A stretch of 64,000 nucleotides of DNA. Source: Hymenobacter citatus (GTDB lineage: Bacteria > Bacteroidota > Bacteroidia > Cytophagales > Hymenobacteraceae). Position 1 is the first letter of the stretch. Each line of letters begins with the position of its first letter. The stretch lies in the NCBI RefSeq assembly GCF_014333615.1, contig NZ_JACSCY010000019.1:25927-89926 (forward strand), in the 5' to 3' direction. Positions 51,714-60,554 of this stretch are shown one piece after another. Made by a program: the position numbers and the translations under genes. Under the pieces are notes generated by a model. It did no database searches, was not told where the DNA came from, and worked only from the letters and a program-made list of their open reading frames with translations.

Positions 51714-54674
51714 TTAAAAAAGTTTTAGCTGCGACTTAGGCCGACGCAACAGTGCCTGCGCGCGCTCCACCTCTTCGGCCGTCACGTCTACCGGCTCCTG
51801 CAATTCGGGCAAGTCGTCTGTGGCCGATGCGGCGGCCGGACGTGGAATAGTAGCCGGGCCGCGCTTTTTGCGGGCTTCGCGACGTTCCGGCTCGGGGCCT
51901 TCGTCGGTGAGCAGTGTCAGGGTGTGGATCTTGTAGTAGGCTAACTTATTGCCTTGAGCTTTCCAGCCCTTCACATCAATGAACTCGTGCAGCAGGAGTT
52001 GCTCGGTTTCGCGGTCGGCTTTCTTTTCCCGTTGCATCTTCACCTCTACTGCTGGTTCAGGGTTGGCAGTGGCCGCTAGCAATTTGGAGCCTTTACTTTC
52101 CGAAATGAAAATAAAGCGCTTGTCCAGAGTGCTGGTTTCGATGCGGAAGCGCTTGACGTAGTGCGTTTTCGTTTCGCCTTCCATATAGACGGTGCTCAAT
52201 ACCGTTTCAGGTTCCAGCTTGCGCAGTAGCACCATGTTGGGCACGTCGAAATGGTGGGCCGGATCGGGCGACTTCAGCTCGTAGCTACCGTCTTTGTAAA
52301 GCACCAGGATGGTGTTGTCGGTATCAAAGGTGCCCAGGTAGCGGCCGTGGCCGGCGGTATTCAGGCGGCCTACCACTGCATCAAAGAACATTTCGCGCCC
52401 ACCCAGGGTAGAGTCGCCCAGGCTTTTCTGGGTGATTTTCTTGATAGGCTGCTTGGTCACGATGTTGCCCATAGAGCCTTTGCCCTTGATGGCCAGCTCA
52501 GCAAAATCGAAATCGAACTGCTTCACGCGAGCCGGAGCCTTGTCGGACAACTGCACGCCTACCACCTCCGATTCGGAGTTGGGGTTGGCCGTGAGGTAGA
52601 GCACTTTGGAGCCCTTCGAGCCCTTGGTGAGGTCGTAGGTTTTGTCGCGCGTGATGCCTGTAACCAAGAAACGCTTGGCGTACGTGATGCCCGAGGCACC
52701 GTCGAGGTACATCATGTTGTATACCAGCCGGTCGTCGTTCTTATTGTAGATGCCCACGTGCAGAATATCCTTCCCTACGAAGGTTTTTTCGGCCACTTTG
52801 GTCACCATAAACGAGCCGTCGCGGCGGATGGCGATGATGTCGTCGAGGTCAGAGCAGTCTACTACAAATTCGGCTTTGTCGTCTTTTTTCAGGCCGTAGC
52901 CCACAAAGCCATCCTGGCGGTTCACGTAGAGCTTTTGGTTGGCAATAGCTACTTTTTGGGCCGTCACCACATCGAACGTGCGCAGCTGGGTTTTGCGCTC
53001 CCTACCCGCGCCGTACTTCTTCAGCAAGTTCTCGAAGTAGTTGATGGCGTAACGCGTGAGGTGCAGCAAGTGGTCAGCCACCTCGGCCATTTCTGCCTCC
53101 AGACGTTGGATATACTCGTCAGCCTTGAACCCGTCGTACTTGGAAATACGCTTGATGCGGATTTCGGTGAGACGCGTGAGGTCGTCTTCGGTGATAGCGC
53201 GGCGCAGCACAATGCGCGTGTCGTTGGCGCGGGCTTTCTCGCCGTCCACACGCACAAACTTCTTCAGGCCGGCATCCATAATTTCCAGGATTTGCTCCCA
53301 GGTTTCGGCCTCTTCTATTTTGCGGTAGATGCGGTTTTCGATGAAGATTTTCTCCAACGACGCTGAGTGCCACTTCTCCCGCAACTCATCCTGACGGATT
53401 TCCAGCTCCCGCTCCAGCAGCCGCAGGGTTTTGGCCGTGCTCATGTGCAGCACGTCTTCTACCGCCATAAAGCGCGGTTTCTCGTCGATGATGACGCAGG
53501 TGTTGGGCGAAATGCTGATTTCGCAATCCGTGAAAGCGTAGAGCGCATCAATGGTGAGGTCGGGCGACACGCCGGGCGGCAATTGCACCTGAATTTCGAC
53601 CTCCGCCGTGGTGCTATCCACGATTTTCTTGATTTTAATCTTGTTGGCCTCCGTAGCTTTCACGATACTTTCCATCAGCGCCGTAGTGGTGGTGCCGTAG
53701 GGAATATCACGAATCACGAGCGTGGTTTTGTCTACCTTTTCGATGGTAGCGCGCAGCCGGATTTTGCCGCCGCGCTGCCCATTTTGGTAGTTGCTCACGT
53801 CGCAGAGGCCACCCGTCGGGAAATCGGGGTACAGTTCTACGGCCTTGCCCCGCAGTACGTCGATGCTGGCCTTACACAACTCGCGGAAGTTGTGGGGCAT
53901 GATCTTCGTGCTCAGGCCCACGGCAATGCCCTCTACCCCCTGCGCCAGCAGCAAGGGAAACTTCACGGGTAGGGTCACTGGCTCGCGCTTACGGCCGTCG
54001 TAGCTTAGCTGCCACTCCGTGGTATCGGGGTTGAACACTACATCCAGCGCAAACTTGCTCAGGCGGGCTTCAATGTAGCGCGGCGCCGCGGCCGAGTCAC
54101 CGGTGCGGATGTTGCCCCAGTTGCCCTGGTGGTCGATCAGCAGGTCCTTCTGCCCCAGGTTCACGATGGCGTCGCCGATGGAGGCGTCGCCGTGGGGGTG
54201 GTACTGCATGGTCTGGCCAATGATGTTGGCTACCTTGTTCAGGCGCCCATCATCCATCTCCTTCATAGCGTGCAGGATACGGCGCTGCACGGGCTTCAGG
54301 CCATCTTCGAGGGCAGGCACGGCGCGCTCCAGAATCACGTAGCTGGCGTAGTCCAGAAACCAGTTCTGGTACATGCCGCGCACCGACGAGATGTCGTGGA
54401 TGGTTTCGCCGGGCGCAAACTTGGCTTCCACTTCTTCCTCCTCCGGCTCCACTGGTTCGTCTAGCTCCTCACTTTCTGCCGCGTCGGTTGCGACTTCCAG
54501 ATCAGTTTCGGTGGTCGTTTCATCGTGGGCAGCAGCCAGATCTTCAGCTTCGCCCGTGGCGTACAAATGGGCCGCTGGGGTAGCGGCGCCAAAGTCGAGC
54601 GTATCGCCCGCGCCGAAGGAGTCGGGCTGCGGGTCGGTCGGATTCAGGTCGTGGGGGTTGTTTTCTTCTGACAC
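51714..54674 (-). CDS. parC: DNA topoisomerase IV subunit A
   Basis: Strand-passing subunit that unlinks daughter chromosomes. The 986-residue protein has the breakage-rejoining core from about 90: active Tyr200 in AAAPRYIEARLS, and the quinolone region YHPHGDASIGDAI at 158-170, where Ala164 sits in place of the common Ser. A coiled region and a six-bladed C-terminal part follow; there is no GyrA box (QRRGGKG), so ParC rather than GyrA. An 85-residue acidic N-terminal extension (SEELDEPVEPEEEEVEAKF) is unusual. parE lies upstream on the same strand, 140 bp away. Confidence 0.93.
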   Translation of the reverse strand: MSEENNPHDLNPTDPQPDSFGAGDTLDFGAATPAAHLYATGEAEDLAAAHDETTTETDLEVATDAAESEELDEPVEPEEEEVEAKFAPGETIHDISSVRGMYQNWFLDYASYVILERAVPALEDGLKPVQRRILHAMKEMDDGRLNKVANIIGQTMQYHPHGDASIGDAIVNLGQKDLLIDHQGNWGNIRTGDSAAAPRYIEARLSKFALDVVFNPDTTEWQLSYDGRKREPVTLPVKFPLLLAQGVEGIAVGLSTKIMPHNFRELCKASIDVLRGKAVELYPDFPTGGLCDVSNYQNGQRGGKIRLRATIEKVDKTTLVIRDIPYGTTTTALMESIVKATEANKIKIKKIVDSTTAEVEIQVQLPPGVSPDLTIDALYAFTDCEISISPNTCVIIDEKPRFMAVEDVLHMSTAKTLRLLERELEIRQDELREKWHSASLEKIFIENRIYRKIEEAETWEQILEIMDAGLKKFVRVDGEKARANDTRIVLRRAITEDDLTRLTEIRIKRISKYDGFKADEYIQRLEAEMAEVADHLLHLTRYAINYFENLLKKYGAGRERKTQLRTFDVVTAQKVAIANQKLYVNRQDGFVGYGLKKDDKAEFVVDCSDLDDIIAIRRDGSFMVTKVAEKTFVGKDILHVGIYNKNDDRLVYNMMYLDGASGITYAKRFLVTGITRDKTYDLTKGSKGSKVLYLTANPNSESEVVGVQLSDKAPARVKQFDFDFAELAIKGKGSMGNIVTKQPIKKITQKSLGDSTLGGREMFFDAVVGRLNTAGHGRYLGTFDTDNTILVLYKDGSYELKSPDPAHHFDVPNMVLLRKLEPETVLSTVYMEGETKTHYVKRFRIETSTLDKRFIFISESKGSKLLAATANPEPAVEVKMQREKKADRETEQLLLHEFIDVKGWKAQGNKLAYYKIHTLTLLTDEGPEPERREARKKRGPATIPRPAAASATDDLPELQEPVDVTAEEVERAQALLRRPKSQLKLF

Positions 54675-54814
54675 GGTTGTGTGTGGCCGGAGCCACGATT
54701 TTTGTTCTTGTACCTCTCTCCTACCTCGCCTTTCGCCGACTTACCTTGCTTGTATTTGTACAAATAAGGCAAGACGGCATGTGGCGTCCTAATAGAAGGC
54801 TATCTATACAATTA

Positions 54815-56752
54815 CTATACTACCTCAATTTCCGCTGCTTCCAGCTGCTCGACTGGTGCTTCCTCCACGGGCAGCACATCGCTGGTAATCAGATCCTTCT
54901 CTAAACGCAGATTGTCAATAATGAACTCCTGGCGGGCAGGCGTATTCTTACCCATGTAGTAGGTCAGGATTTGCTGCACTGAGCGCTCGGCCTGCAAAAT
55001 CACGGGTTCCAGACGGATATTGTCGCCAATGAACTTACCGAACTCGTCGGGCGAGATTTCGCCCAGCCCTTTGAAGCGGGTGATTTCGGGGTTGCGGCCC
55101 AGTTGCCGGATGGCCTGCTGCTTTTCCGATTCGTTGTAACAATAAATCGTCTGCTTTTTGTTGCGTACGCGGAACAGCGGCGTTTCCAGAATGTACACGT
55201 GGCCGTTGCGCACCAAGTCGGGAAAGAATTGCAGGAAGAACGTGAGCAGCAGCAGGCGGATGTGCATACCGTCTACGTCGGCGTCAGTGGCAATTACCAC
55301 ACGATTATAACGCAGGTTTTCGATGCCTTCCTCAATGTTGAGGGCGTGCTGCAACAGGTTGAACTCCTCGTTTTCGTACACCACTTTTTTCTTCAACCCA
55401 AAGCAGTTCAGCGGCTTACCGCGCAGACTGAATACGGCTTCGGTTTCCACATTGCGGCTCATGGTGATGGAGCCCGAGGCCGAGTCGCCCTCCGTGATGA
55501 ACAGGGTAGTAAGCTGCTCATTGTCGTGCTTGTTTTCGCCGAAGTGCAGGCGGCAGTCGCGGAGCTTGCGGTTGTGCAGGTTGGCTTTTTTGGCGCGTTG
55601 GTTGGCCAGCTTTTTCACGCCCGCCATGTCTTTACGCTCCCGCTCGCTTTGCTCGATGCGCTTTTTGAGCGCTTCTTTGGTATCGGGGTTTTTGTGGAGG
55701 TAGTTGTCGAGGTGCTCCTTCACGAAATCCAGGATGAAGCCGCGCACCGTGGGGCCATCGGGACCCATGTTGAGGCTACCCAGCTTGGTTTTGGTCTGGC
55801 TCTCAAATACAGGTTCCTGCACCCGCACCGAAATGGCCCCAATCACAGATGCCCGAATATCGGCCGCATCGTAGTCTTTACCATAGTGCTCGCGCACGGT
55901 TTTCACCAGTGCTTCGCGGAAGGCCGCCAAGTGCGTGCCGCCCTGGGTGGTGTACTGCCCGTTCACAAAGGAATAGTGCTCCTCGCCGTAGTCGTTGCCG
56001 TGGGTGAGAGCCAGCTCGATATCCTCCCCTTTCAGGTGAATGATGGGGTAGCGCAGGCTTTCCTCATCGGTTTTGTGGCGCAACAGGTCCAGCAAGCCAT
56101 TCTCGGAGAGATACTTCTGGCCGTTGAAATGGATGGCTAGGCCCGCGTTCAGGTAGCAATAGTTCCGGATCTGGCTTTCCAGGTACTCCGGGATGAAGCG
56201 GTAGTTTTTGAAGATAGTATCGTCGGGCTCGAAGACCATCAGCGTGCCGTTGCGCTGACTAGTTTTGGTGGGCTTGGGGTTTTTCTGCAATTCCCCGCGG
56301 GAAAACTCAGCGCTTTTCTGCTCGCCGTCGCGGGTGCTTTGCACCAGGAAGTAGTTGCTGAGCGCATTCACGGCTTTGGTACCTACCCCGTTCAGGCCCA
56401 CCGACTTCTGGAACACTTTGCTGTCGTACTTACCGCCGGTGTTGATCTTGCTGACCACGTCGACCACCTTGCCCAGCGGAATGCCGCGGCCGTAGTCGCG
56501 CACCTGCACGCGGGTGTCGGTAATCTTCACTTCGATGGTGCGGCCGTAGCCCATCACGTGCTCGTCGATGCAGTTATCGATGACTTCCTTCACCAACACG
56601 TAGATGCCATCGTCGGCGGCCGAGCCGTCGCCGAGCTTGCCAATGTACATACCCGGCCGCAGGCGGATGTGCTCGCGCCAGTCGAGGGAGCGGATGCTAT
56701 CCTCGTTGTAGGCATGGGCGGGCGGTGCGAGGGGGAGTTGTTCGTCGGCCAT
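54815..56752 (-). CDS. parE: DNA topoisomerase IV subunit B
   Basis: ATPase subunit of topoisomerase IV. The 645-residue protein has the GHKL ATPase with VIDNCIDEH, RDYGRGIPLG and GLNGVGTKAVNALS, a transducer domain with QTKTKLGSLNM, the TOPRIM block with EGDSASGSI and DADVDGMHI, and the C-terminal IGDNIRLEPVIL. Insertions diagnostic of GyrB are absent and parC is next to it, so ParE is preferred. Start at the ATG 56752. Confidence 0.93.
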   Translation of the reverse strand: MADEQLPLAPPAHAYNEDSIRSLDWREHIRLRPGMYIGKLGDGSAADDGIYVLVKEVIDNCIDEHVMGYGRTIEVKITDTRVQVRDYGRGIPLGKVVDVVSKINTGGKYDSKVFQKSVGLNGVGTKAVNALSNYFLVQSTRDGEQKSAEFSRGELQKNPKPTKTSQRNGTLMVFEPDDTIFKNYRFIPEYLESQIRNYCYLNAGLAIHFNGQKYLSENGLLDLLRHKTDEESLRYPIIHLKGEDIELALTHGNDYGEEHYSFVNGQYTTQGGTHLAAFREALVKTVREHYGKDYDAADIRASVIGAISVRVQEPVFESQTKTKLGSLNMGPDGPTVRGFILDFVKEHLDNYLHKNPDTKEALKKRIEQSERERKDMAGVKKLANQRAKKANLHNRKLRDCRLHFGENKHDNEQLTTLFITEGDSASGSITMSRNVETEAVFSLRGKPLNCFGLKKKVVYENEEFNLLQHALNIEEGIENLRYNRVVIATDADVDGMHIRLLLLTFFLQFFPDLVRNGHVYILETPLFRVRNKKQTIYCYNESEKQQAIRQLGRNPEITRFKGLGEISPDEFGKFIGDNIRLEPVILQAERSVQQILTYYMGKNTPARQEFIIDNLRLEKDLITSDVLPVEEAPVEQLEAAEIEVV

Positions 56753-56977
56753 AGAAAACAGTTAAAAGCAAATTTGAGGTAAAATAACACAGAAAATCGG
56801 CCTTTTTTCGCAAGGGTTCGTAAAGGCCGGCACAGGTTGGCAACGTCGTGTTTTGTCGACAAAAAGCGAATGACGTTAGCAAAACCTTACTCCGTCAGCC
56901 ATAGTTCATACTGAACTCCCAAATGTAGCCATTTCAGGCCTCTTTTCCCACTCCAACTCTCCCAATTTTATTAGCCA

Positions 56978-58156
56978 ATGCTACCCAACCCCAATAATTT
57001 TAATGGCCCACGCCATGCAGCGCCACCAACGGAAATTAAGCAGTCGGCGGTGGTGCACTACACCTTTGTGCTCATCGGTATGTCGCTGCTGGTGTACGTA
57101 TTACACAAACTGGATGGCATTATTTTACCAATTGCCTTCTCTTCTTTACTGGCAGTTCTGTTGTTGCCAATCTGTCGTCGGCTAGAAGTATGGGGGCTCT
57201 CGCGGATACTAGCTATTGTGGTATGTCTACTGTTGGTAATAACTCTGCTCGTAGGACTTTTTTATGTGTTCGGAACGCAGCTCATGCAATTCCGCAACGA
57301 GATACCACTGTTCCAACAGAAGCTAGCGCAGTACTTCGATCAGATCCAGCAGATGCTTAGCTCGCGCTTTGGATTCCAACCGATTAGCAAAGATCAGGTG
57401 ATTGATCAGTCGCTGGAAACGTTGAAGAACCGAGCGGGCGGCTGGCTGGGCACCACCCTGGATACCACGACCAGTGTGTTGAGCGTGGTTACACTAATTC
57501 CCATTTACATTTTCTGCCTGCTGTACTACCGCGACCACATGCGGCAGTTTTTGTTCCGCTTCGTGACGCCCGACAAGCGCACGTCGGTGCTCAATACCAT
57601 GGATAACATCCAAACGGTAGTGCAGGCCTATATTTCTGGTCTGCTCACAGTTATTGTGATTGTGGCTGTTTTGAACGCTATTGGCCTATTGATTCTGGGG
57701 GTGAAATTCGCCATTTTCTTCGCCATTTTTGCTTCGGTACTGGCCGTTATTCCCTTCATCGGTATCTTCATTGGGGCAGCCTTGCCTACCCTGATTACAC
57801 TGGTAGAAACCGGCTCACCGCTGAAAGCACTGGGCGTTGTGGGGGTGTTTGCGTTTGTGCAGTTCCTAGAGGGCAACTTCATCACGCCTACCATCACGGG
57901 CTCTAAAGTGAGCATCAACCCCATGGCGGCCATCATTGCCCTGATTCTAGGCGGCGAGTTGTGGGGCACGCCGGGCATGATTCTGAGCATTCCGCTAACG
58001 GCCGTGCTAAAAGTGATTTTTGACGCCTCGAAGTCGACGGAACCGTGGGGCTTTTTGCTGGGCGACGTGGCTGACGGGGAAGACGACCCCGATAAGCCAA
58101 AGAATCAACCCGGCTTCTTTGGCCGCCTGTGGCAACAACTTTCGGGCAAATCGTAA
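56978..58156 (+). CDS. AI-2E family transporter
   Basis: A 392-residue inner-membrane protein with seven or eight hydrophobic segments, for example FVLIGMSLLVYVLHKL, IAIVVCLLLVITLLVGLFYV, TLIPIYIFCLLYYRDHM and FAIFASVLAVIPFIGIFIGA. The family motifs VIPFIGIFIGAALPTL, FVQFLEGNFITPTITGSKV and GELWGTPGMILSIPL are present. Members act in export of small molecules or Na+(Li+)/H+ exchange; the name AI-2E should not be read as proof of autoinducer export. A Gly/Pro/charged tail ends the protein. Confidence 0.9.
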   Translation: MLPNPNNFNGPRHAAPPTEIKQSAVVHYTFVLIGMSLLVYVLHKLDGIILPIAFSSLLAVLLLPICRRLEVWGLSRILAIVVCLLLVITLLVGLFYVFGTQLMQFRNEIPLFQQKLAQYFDQIQQMLSSRFGFQPISKDQVIDQSLETLKNRAGGWLGTTLDTTTSVLSVVTLIPIYIFCLLYYRDHMRQFLFRFVTPDKRTSVLNTMDNIQTVVQAYISGLLTVIVIVAVLNAIGLLILGVKFAIFFAIFASVLAVIPFIGIFIGAALPTLITLVETGSPLKALGVVGVFAFVQFLEGNFITPTITGSKVSINPMAAIIALILGGELWGTPGMILSIPLTAVLKVIFDASKSTEPWGFLLGDVADGEDDPDKPKNQPGFFGRLWQQLSGKS

Positions 58157-58236
58157 CCCGGCCGAAACTGGTTTAGTATAAAGAGCACAACTGCATTAGC
58201 AGAACCTTACACTCTTCCACTAAAACATCTACAGCC

Positions 58237-58701
58237 ATGGCTGCTATTACCGAAAAAACCGCTCGCGCTTACAACGACCTCGTAGAAATCAACGAAACTG
58301 GTGCCAAAGGCTACCAGGAAGCCGCTGAAGGTGTATCGAACCCACAATTGAAATCAGAATTCAGCCAACTGAGCCAGCAGCGCGCCCAGTTCGCCAGCGA
58401 CCTGAAGCAGCATGCTAGCCAATATGGCATTCAGACGCAAAACGAAGGTACCATTGAAGGTGCAGTAGCTGACGCCGCTGCTGCCGTACACCGCGGCTGG
58501 ATCAACCTGAAATCGGCCATTACCGGCCAAGACGACAACGCCATTCTCGGCGAAGCTGAAACCGGTGATGCTACGGCCCTGAAAGCCTACGAAACCGCTC
58601 TGAGCGCCGAAGGCCTACCCCAGGACGCCAAAAGCCTGATTCAGCAGCAGCACAGCCAGATTCTGGCCGCCAAAAACAAAATCACGGCAATGAAAAAATA
58701 A
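58237..58701 (+). CDS. PA2169-type four-helix-bundle stress protein
   Basis: A 154-residue helical protein (DUF2383/ferritin-like PA2169 family): ARAYNDLVEINETGAKGYQE, ELSQQRAQFASDLKQHA-like (here QLSQQRAQFASDLKQHASQY) and LGEAETGDATALKAYETALS. These small proteins are induced under stress and at high cell density; their function is unknown. It is monocistronic, with a strong terminator. Confidence 0.85.
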   Translation: MAAITEKTARAYNDLVEINETGAKGYQEAAEGVSNPQLKSEFSQLSQQRAQFASDLKQHASQYGIQTQNEGTIEGAVADAAAAVHRGWINLKSAITGQDDNAILGEAETGDATALKAYETALSAEGLPQDAKSLIQQQHSQILAAKNKITAMKK

Positions 58702-58730
58702 GTAATGCTTCAATAGCACTGCTTATAGTG

Positions 58731-58763
58731 AAAGCGACCCGCATGATGCGGGTCGCTTTTTTT
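58731..58763 (+). terminator. Terminator of the four-helix-bundle gene
   Basis: A 13-bp stem (AAAGCGACCCGCA/TGCGGGTCGCTTT) with a short loop and seven T, 30 bp past the stop. Confidence 0.92.
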
Positions 58764-58813
58764 GTGCCCCTACCCTCTTTCATCTGCTCTTCGCGTGCAA
58801 CCTTCCGGGGTCG

Positions 58814-58821
58814 TATCTTTG
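58814..58821 (+). promoter_or_regulatory. Candidate -7 box for the exonuclease/GIY-YIG gene
   Basis: TATCTTTG fits TAnnTTTG, 45 bp before the TTG start at 58867. Confidence 0.5.
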
Positions 58822-58866
58822 TTACCAATCCGGTTAGCATTGTACCGACCTTATCAGTAGCCGCTT

Positions 58867-60336
58867 TTGTACGCCATCATCGACCTTGAAACCACCGGCG
58901 GGCAGCCCACCCAGGACCGCATCACGGAAATAGCCATCTTCATCCACGACGGCGAGAAAATCGTGGACCAGTACAGCACCTTGCTGAATCCGGGACGGCA
59001 GATTCCATTTTTTATCACCCAGCTCACGGGTATCAACGATGAGATGGTGCGGGATGCGCCGCGCTTTCATGAGGTGGCGCGCAAGGTGGTGGAGATGACG
59101 GAAGGCTGCGTATTTGTAGCCCACAATGTGCGCTTCGACTACTCGTTTCTGAAAAAAGAGTTTGCCGACTTAGGCTACAACTACTCGCGCAAAACGCTGT
59201 GCACGGTGCGCCTGAGTCGCTCCCTGATTCCGGGGCAACCCAGCTACAGCCTGGGCAAGCTGTGCCAGAACATCGGGATTCCGCTGGAGGGTAGGCACCG
59301 CGCCGCCGGCGACGCCCACGCCACGGCTATTCTGTTTGATCGGCTCCTGAAAATCAGTCAGCAGGATGAGGCCCTGCAAACGCCCGGCACGTCGGCGGCC
59401 GATACGCTGGCGGCGGTAGATGCAGTGGCGCCCGCCGGCAAGAAACCCAGCGCCCGCAAGGTGAAGGCCGTGCAGGAGGCCATCAAAACGGCGTTACTGC
59501 CGCCGCTCATCACGCCCGAGAAGGTAGCGTCCCTACCCCAGGAAGCCGGGGTCTACTACTTCCACAACGAGGCGGGCGAGGTGATTTATGTGGGCAAGAG
59601 CATCAATATCTACAAGCGCATTCAGCAGCACTTTGCGGTGGATTACAAGTCGCGCAAGAGCCTGGAGTTCAAGAACTCTATTGCCGACATCACGTGGGAG
59701 CTGACGGGCTCGGAGTTAGTAGCGCTGCTCTACGAGTCGCATGAGATTAAGCGCCTGAAACCGCTGTATAACCGCGCCCAGCGGCGCTCGGTGTTTCCGG
59801 CGGGCATCTTTCTGCGCACCGACGAAAACGGCTACAAGCACCTCTACTACGGCCGCGCCGACGACCATAGCGAGTCGCACCCGCTCATTGCGCTGGGCAA
59901 CCAGTTCAAGGCGAAGGGCTTCTTATTTCATAAAGTAGCCAAGTTCAACTTGTGCCAGAAGCTCTGCGACCTATACAAAACTACAGGGTCTTGCTTCGAT
60001 TACCAGGTGCACCGCTGCAAGGGCGCCTGCGTGGGCCTGGAGCCACCTGAAGAATACAACCTCCGGGTGGAGCAGGCCATTGAGTCGTTTACGTACGAGC
60101 ACGGCTCGTTTGTGGTGATTGGACCCGGCCGCACGCCCTTCGAGCAGACCATTGTAGTGGTGGAAAACGGCCGCTACCTAGGCTTCGGCTACGTAGACGA
60201 CACGTTCTCGGCGCGCCGGCTGGACGATTTCAAGGAGGTCATTACACGCTACAACGACAACAAAGACGTGCAGCAGATCATCCGCCAGTACGTGCGCACC
60301 AAACGCCGCGGAGAGAAGGTGAAGGTGTTTAAATAG
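58867..60336 (+). CDS. DnaQ-like exonuclease fused to a GIY-YIG (UvrC-like) nuclease
   Basis: A 489-residue protein with a DEDDh 3'-5' exonuclease domain at about 1-165 (Asp6 and Glu8 in IIDLETTGG, VAHNVRFDYSFL, HRAAGDAHAT) and a GIY-YIG domain at about 227-310 (GVYYFHNEAGEVIYVGKSIN, catalytic Glu in GSELVALLYESHE). A C-terminal region with several Cys (KLCDLYKTTGSC; HRCKGACVG) follows, as in UvrC/Cho relatives. The fusion is known in Bacteroidota and some other phyla and should act in DNA repair. The start is TTG at 58867, because a stop lies three codons upstream and the exonuclease motif begins at once. Confidence 0.92.
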   Translation: MYAIIDLETTGGQPTQDRITEIAIFIHDGEKIVDQYSTLLNPGRQIPFFITQLTGINDEMVRDAPRFHEVARKVVEMTEGCVFVAHNVRFDYSFLKKEFADLGYNYSRKTLCTVRLSRSLIPGQPSYSLGKLCQNIGIPLEGRHRAAGDAHATAILFDRLLKISQQDEALQTPGTSAADTLAAVDAVAPAGKKPSARKVKAVQEAIKTALLPPLITPEKVASLPQEAGVYYFHNEAGEVIYVGKSINIYKRIQQHFAVDYKSRKSLEFKNSIADITWELTGSELVALLYESHEIKRLKPLYNRAQRRSVFPAGIFLRTDENGYKHLYYGRADDHSESHPLIALGNQFKAKGFLFHKVAKFNLCQKLCDLYKTTGSCFDYQVHRCKGACVGLEPPEEYNLRVEQAIESFTYEHGSFVVIGPGRTPFEQTIVVVENGRYLGFGYVDDTFSARRLDDFKEVITRYNDNKDVQQIIRQYVRTKRRGEKVKVFK

Positions 60337-60554
60337 TGAGGTGGTGAGATGGTGAAGTGGTGAGTTAAAAACCGTCTGTCATTCTGAACGCAGCGAAGCG
60401 AAGTGAAGGACCTTATCACGCAAAAACGACAAGCGTACCAACGACTCGTTCCGTGGGCATAAGGTCCTTCACTTCGCTTCGCTGCGTTCAGGATGACAGA
60501 CGGTTTGCTGCTTCCTACTCACCACTTCACCATCTCACCATCTCACCATCTCAC
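60337..60554. repeat. Nested composite repeat: F1 arms around an F2 hairpin
   Basis: F1-type units at 60337-60366 (GTGAGATGGTGAAGTGGTGA) pair with 60517-60554. Inside sits an F2 hairpin at 60377-60502 with arms TGTCATTCTGAACGCAGCGA and GGACCTTAT/ATAAGGTCC. The element fills the gap between two convergent genes and ends at the stop codon of the next gene. Confidence 0.95.

Noticed and set aside
55103..56140. 345-codon open frame opposite parE
   Set aside because: Shadow of parE; no protein-like features.
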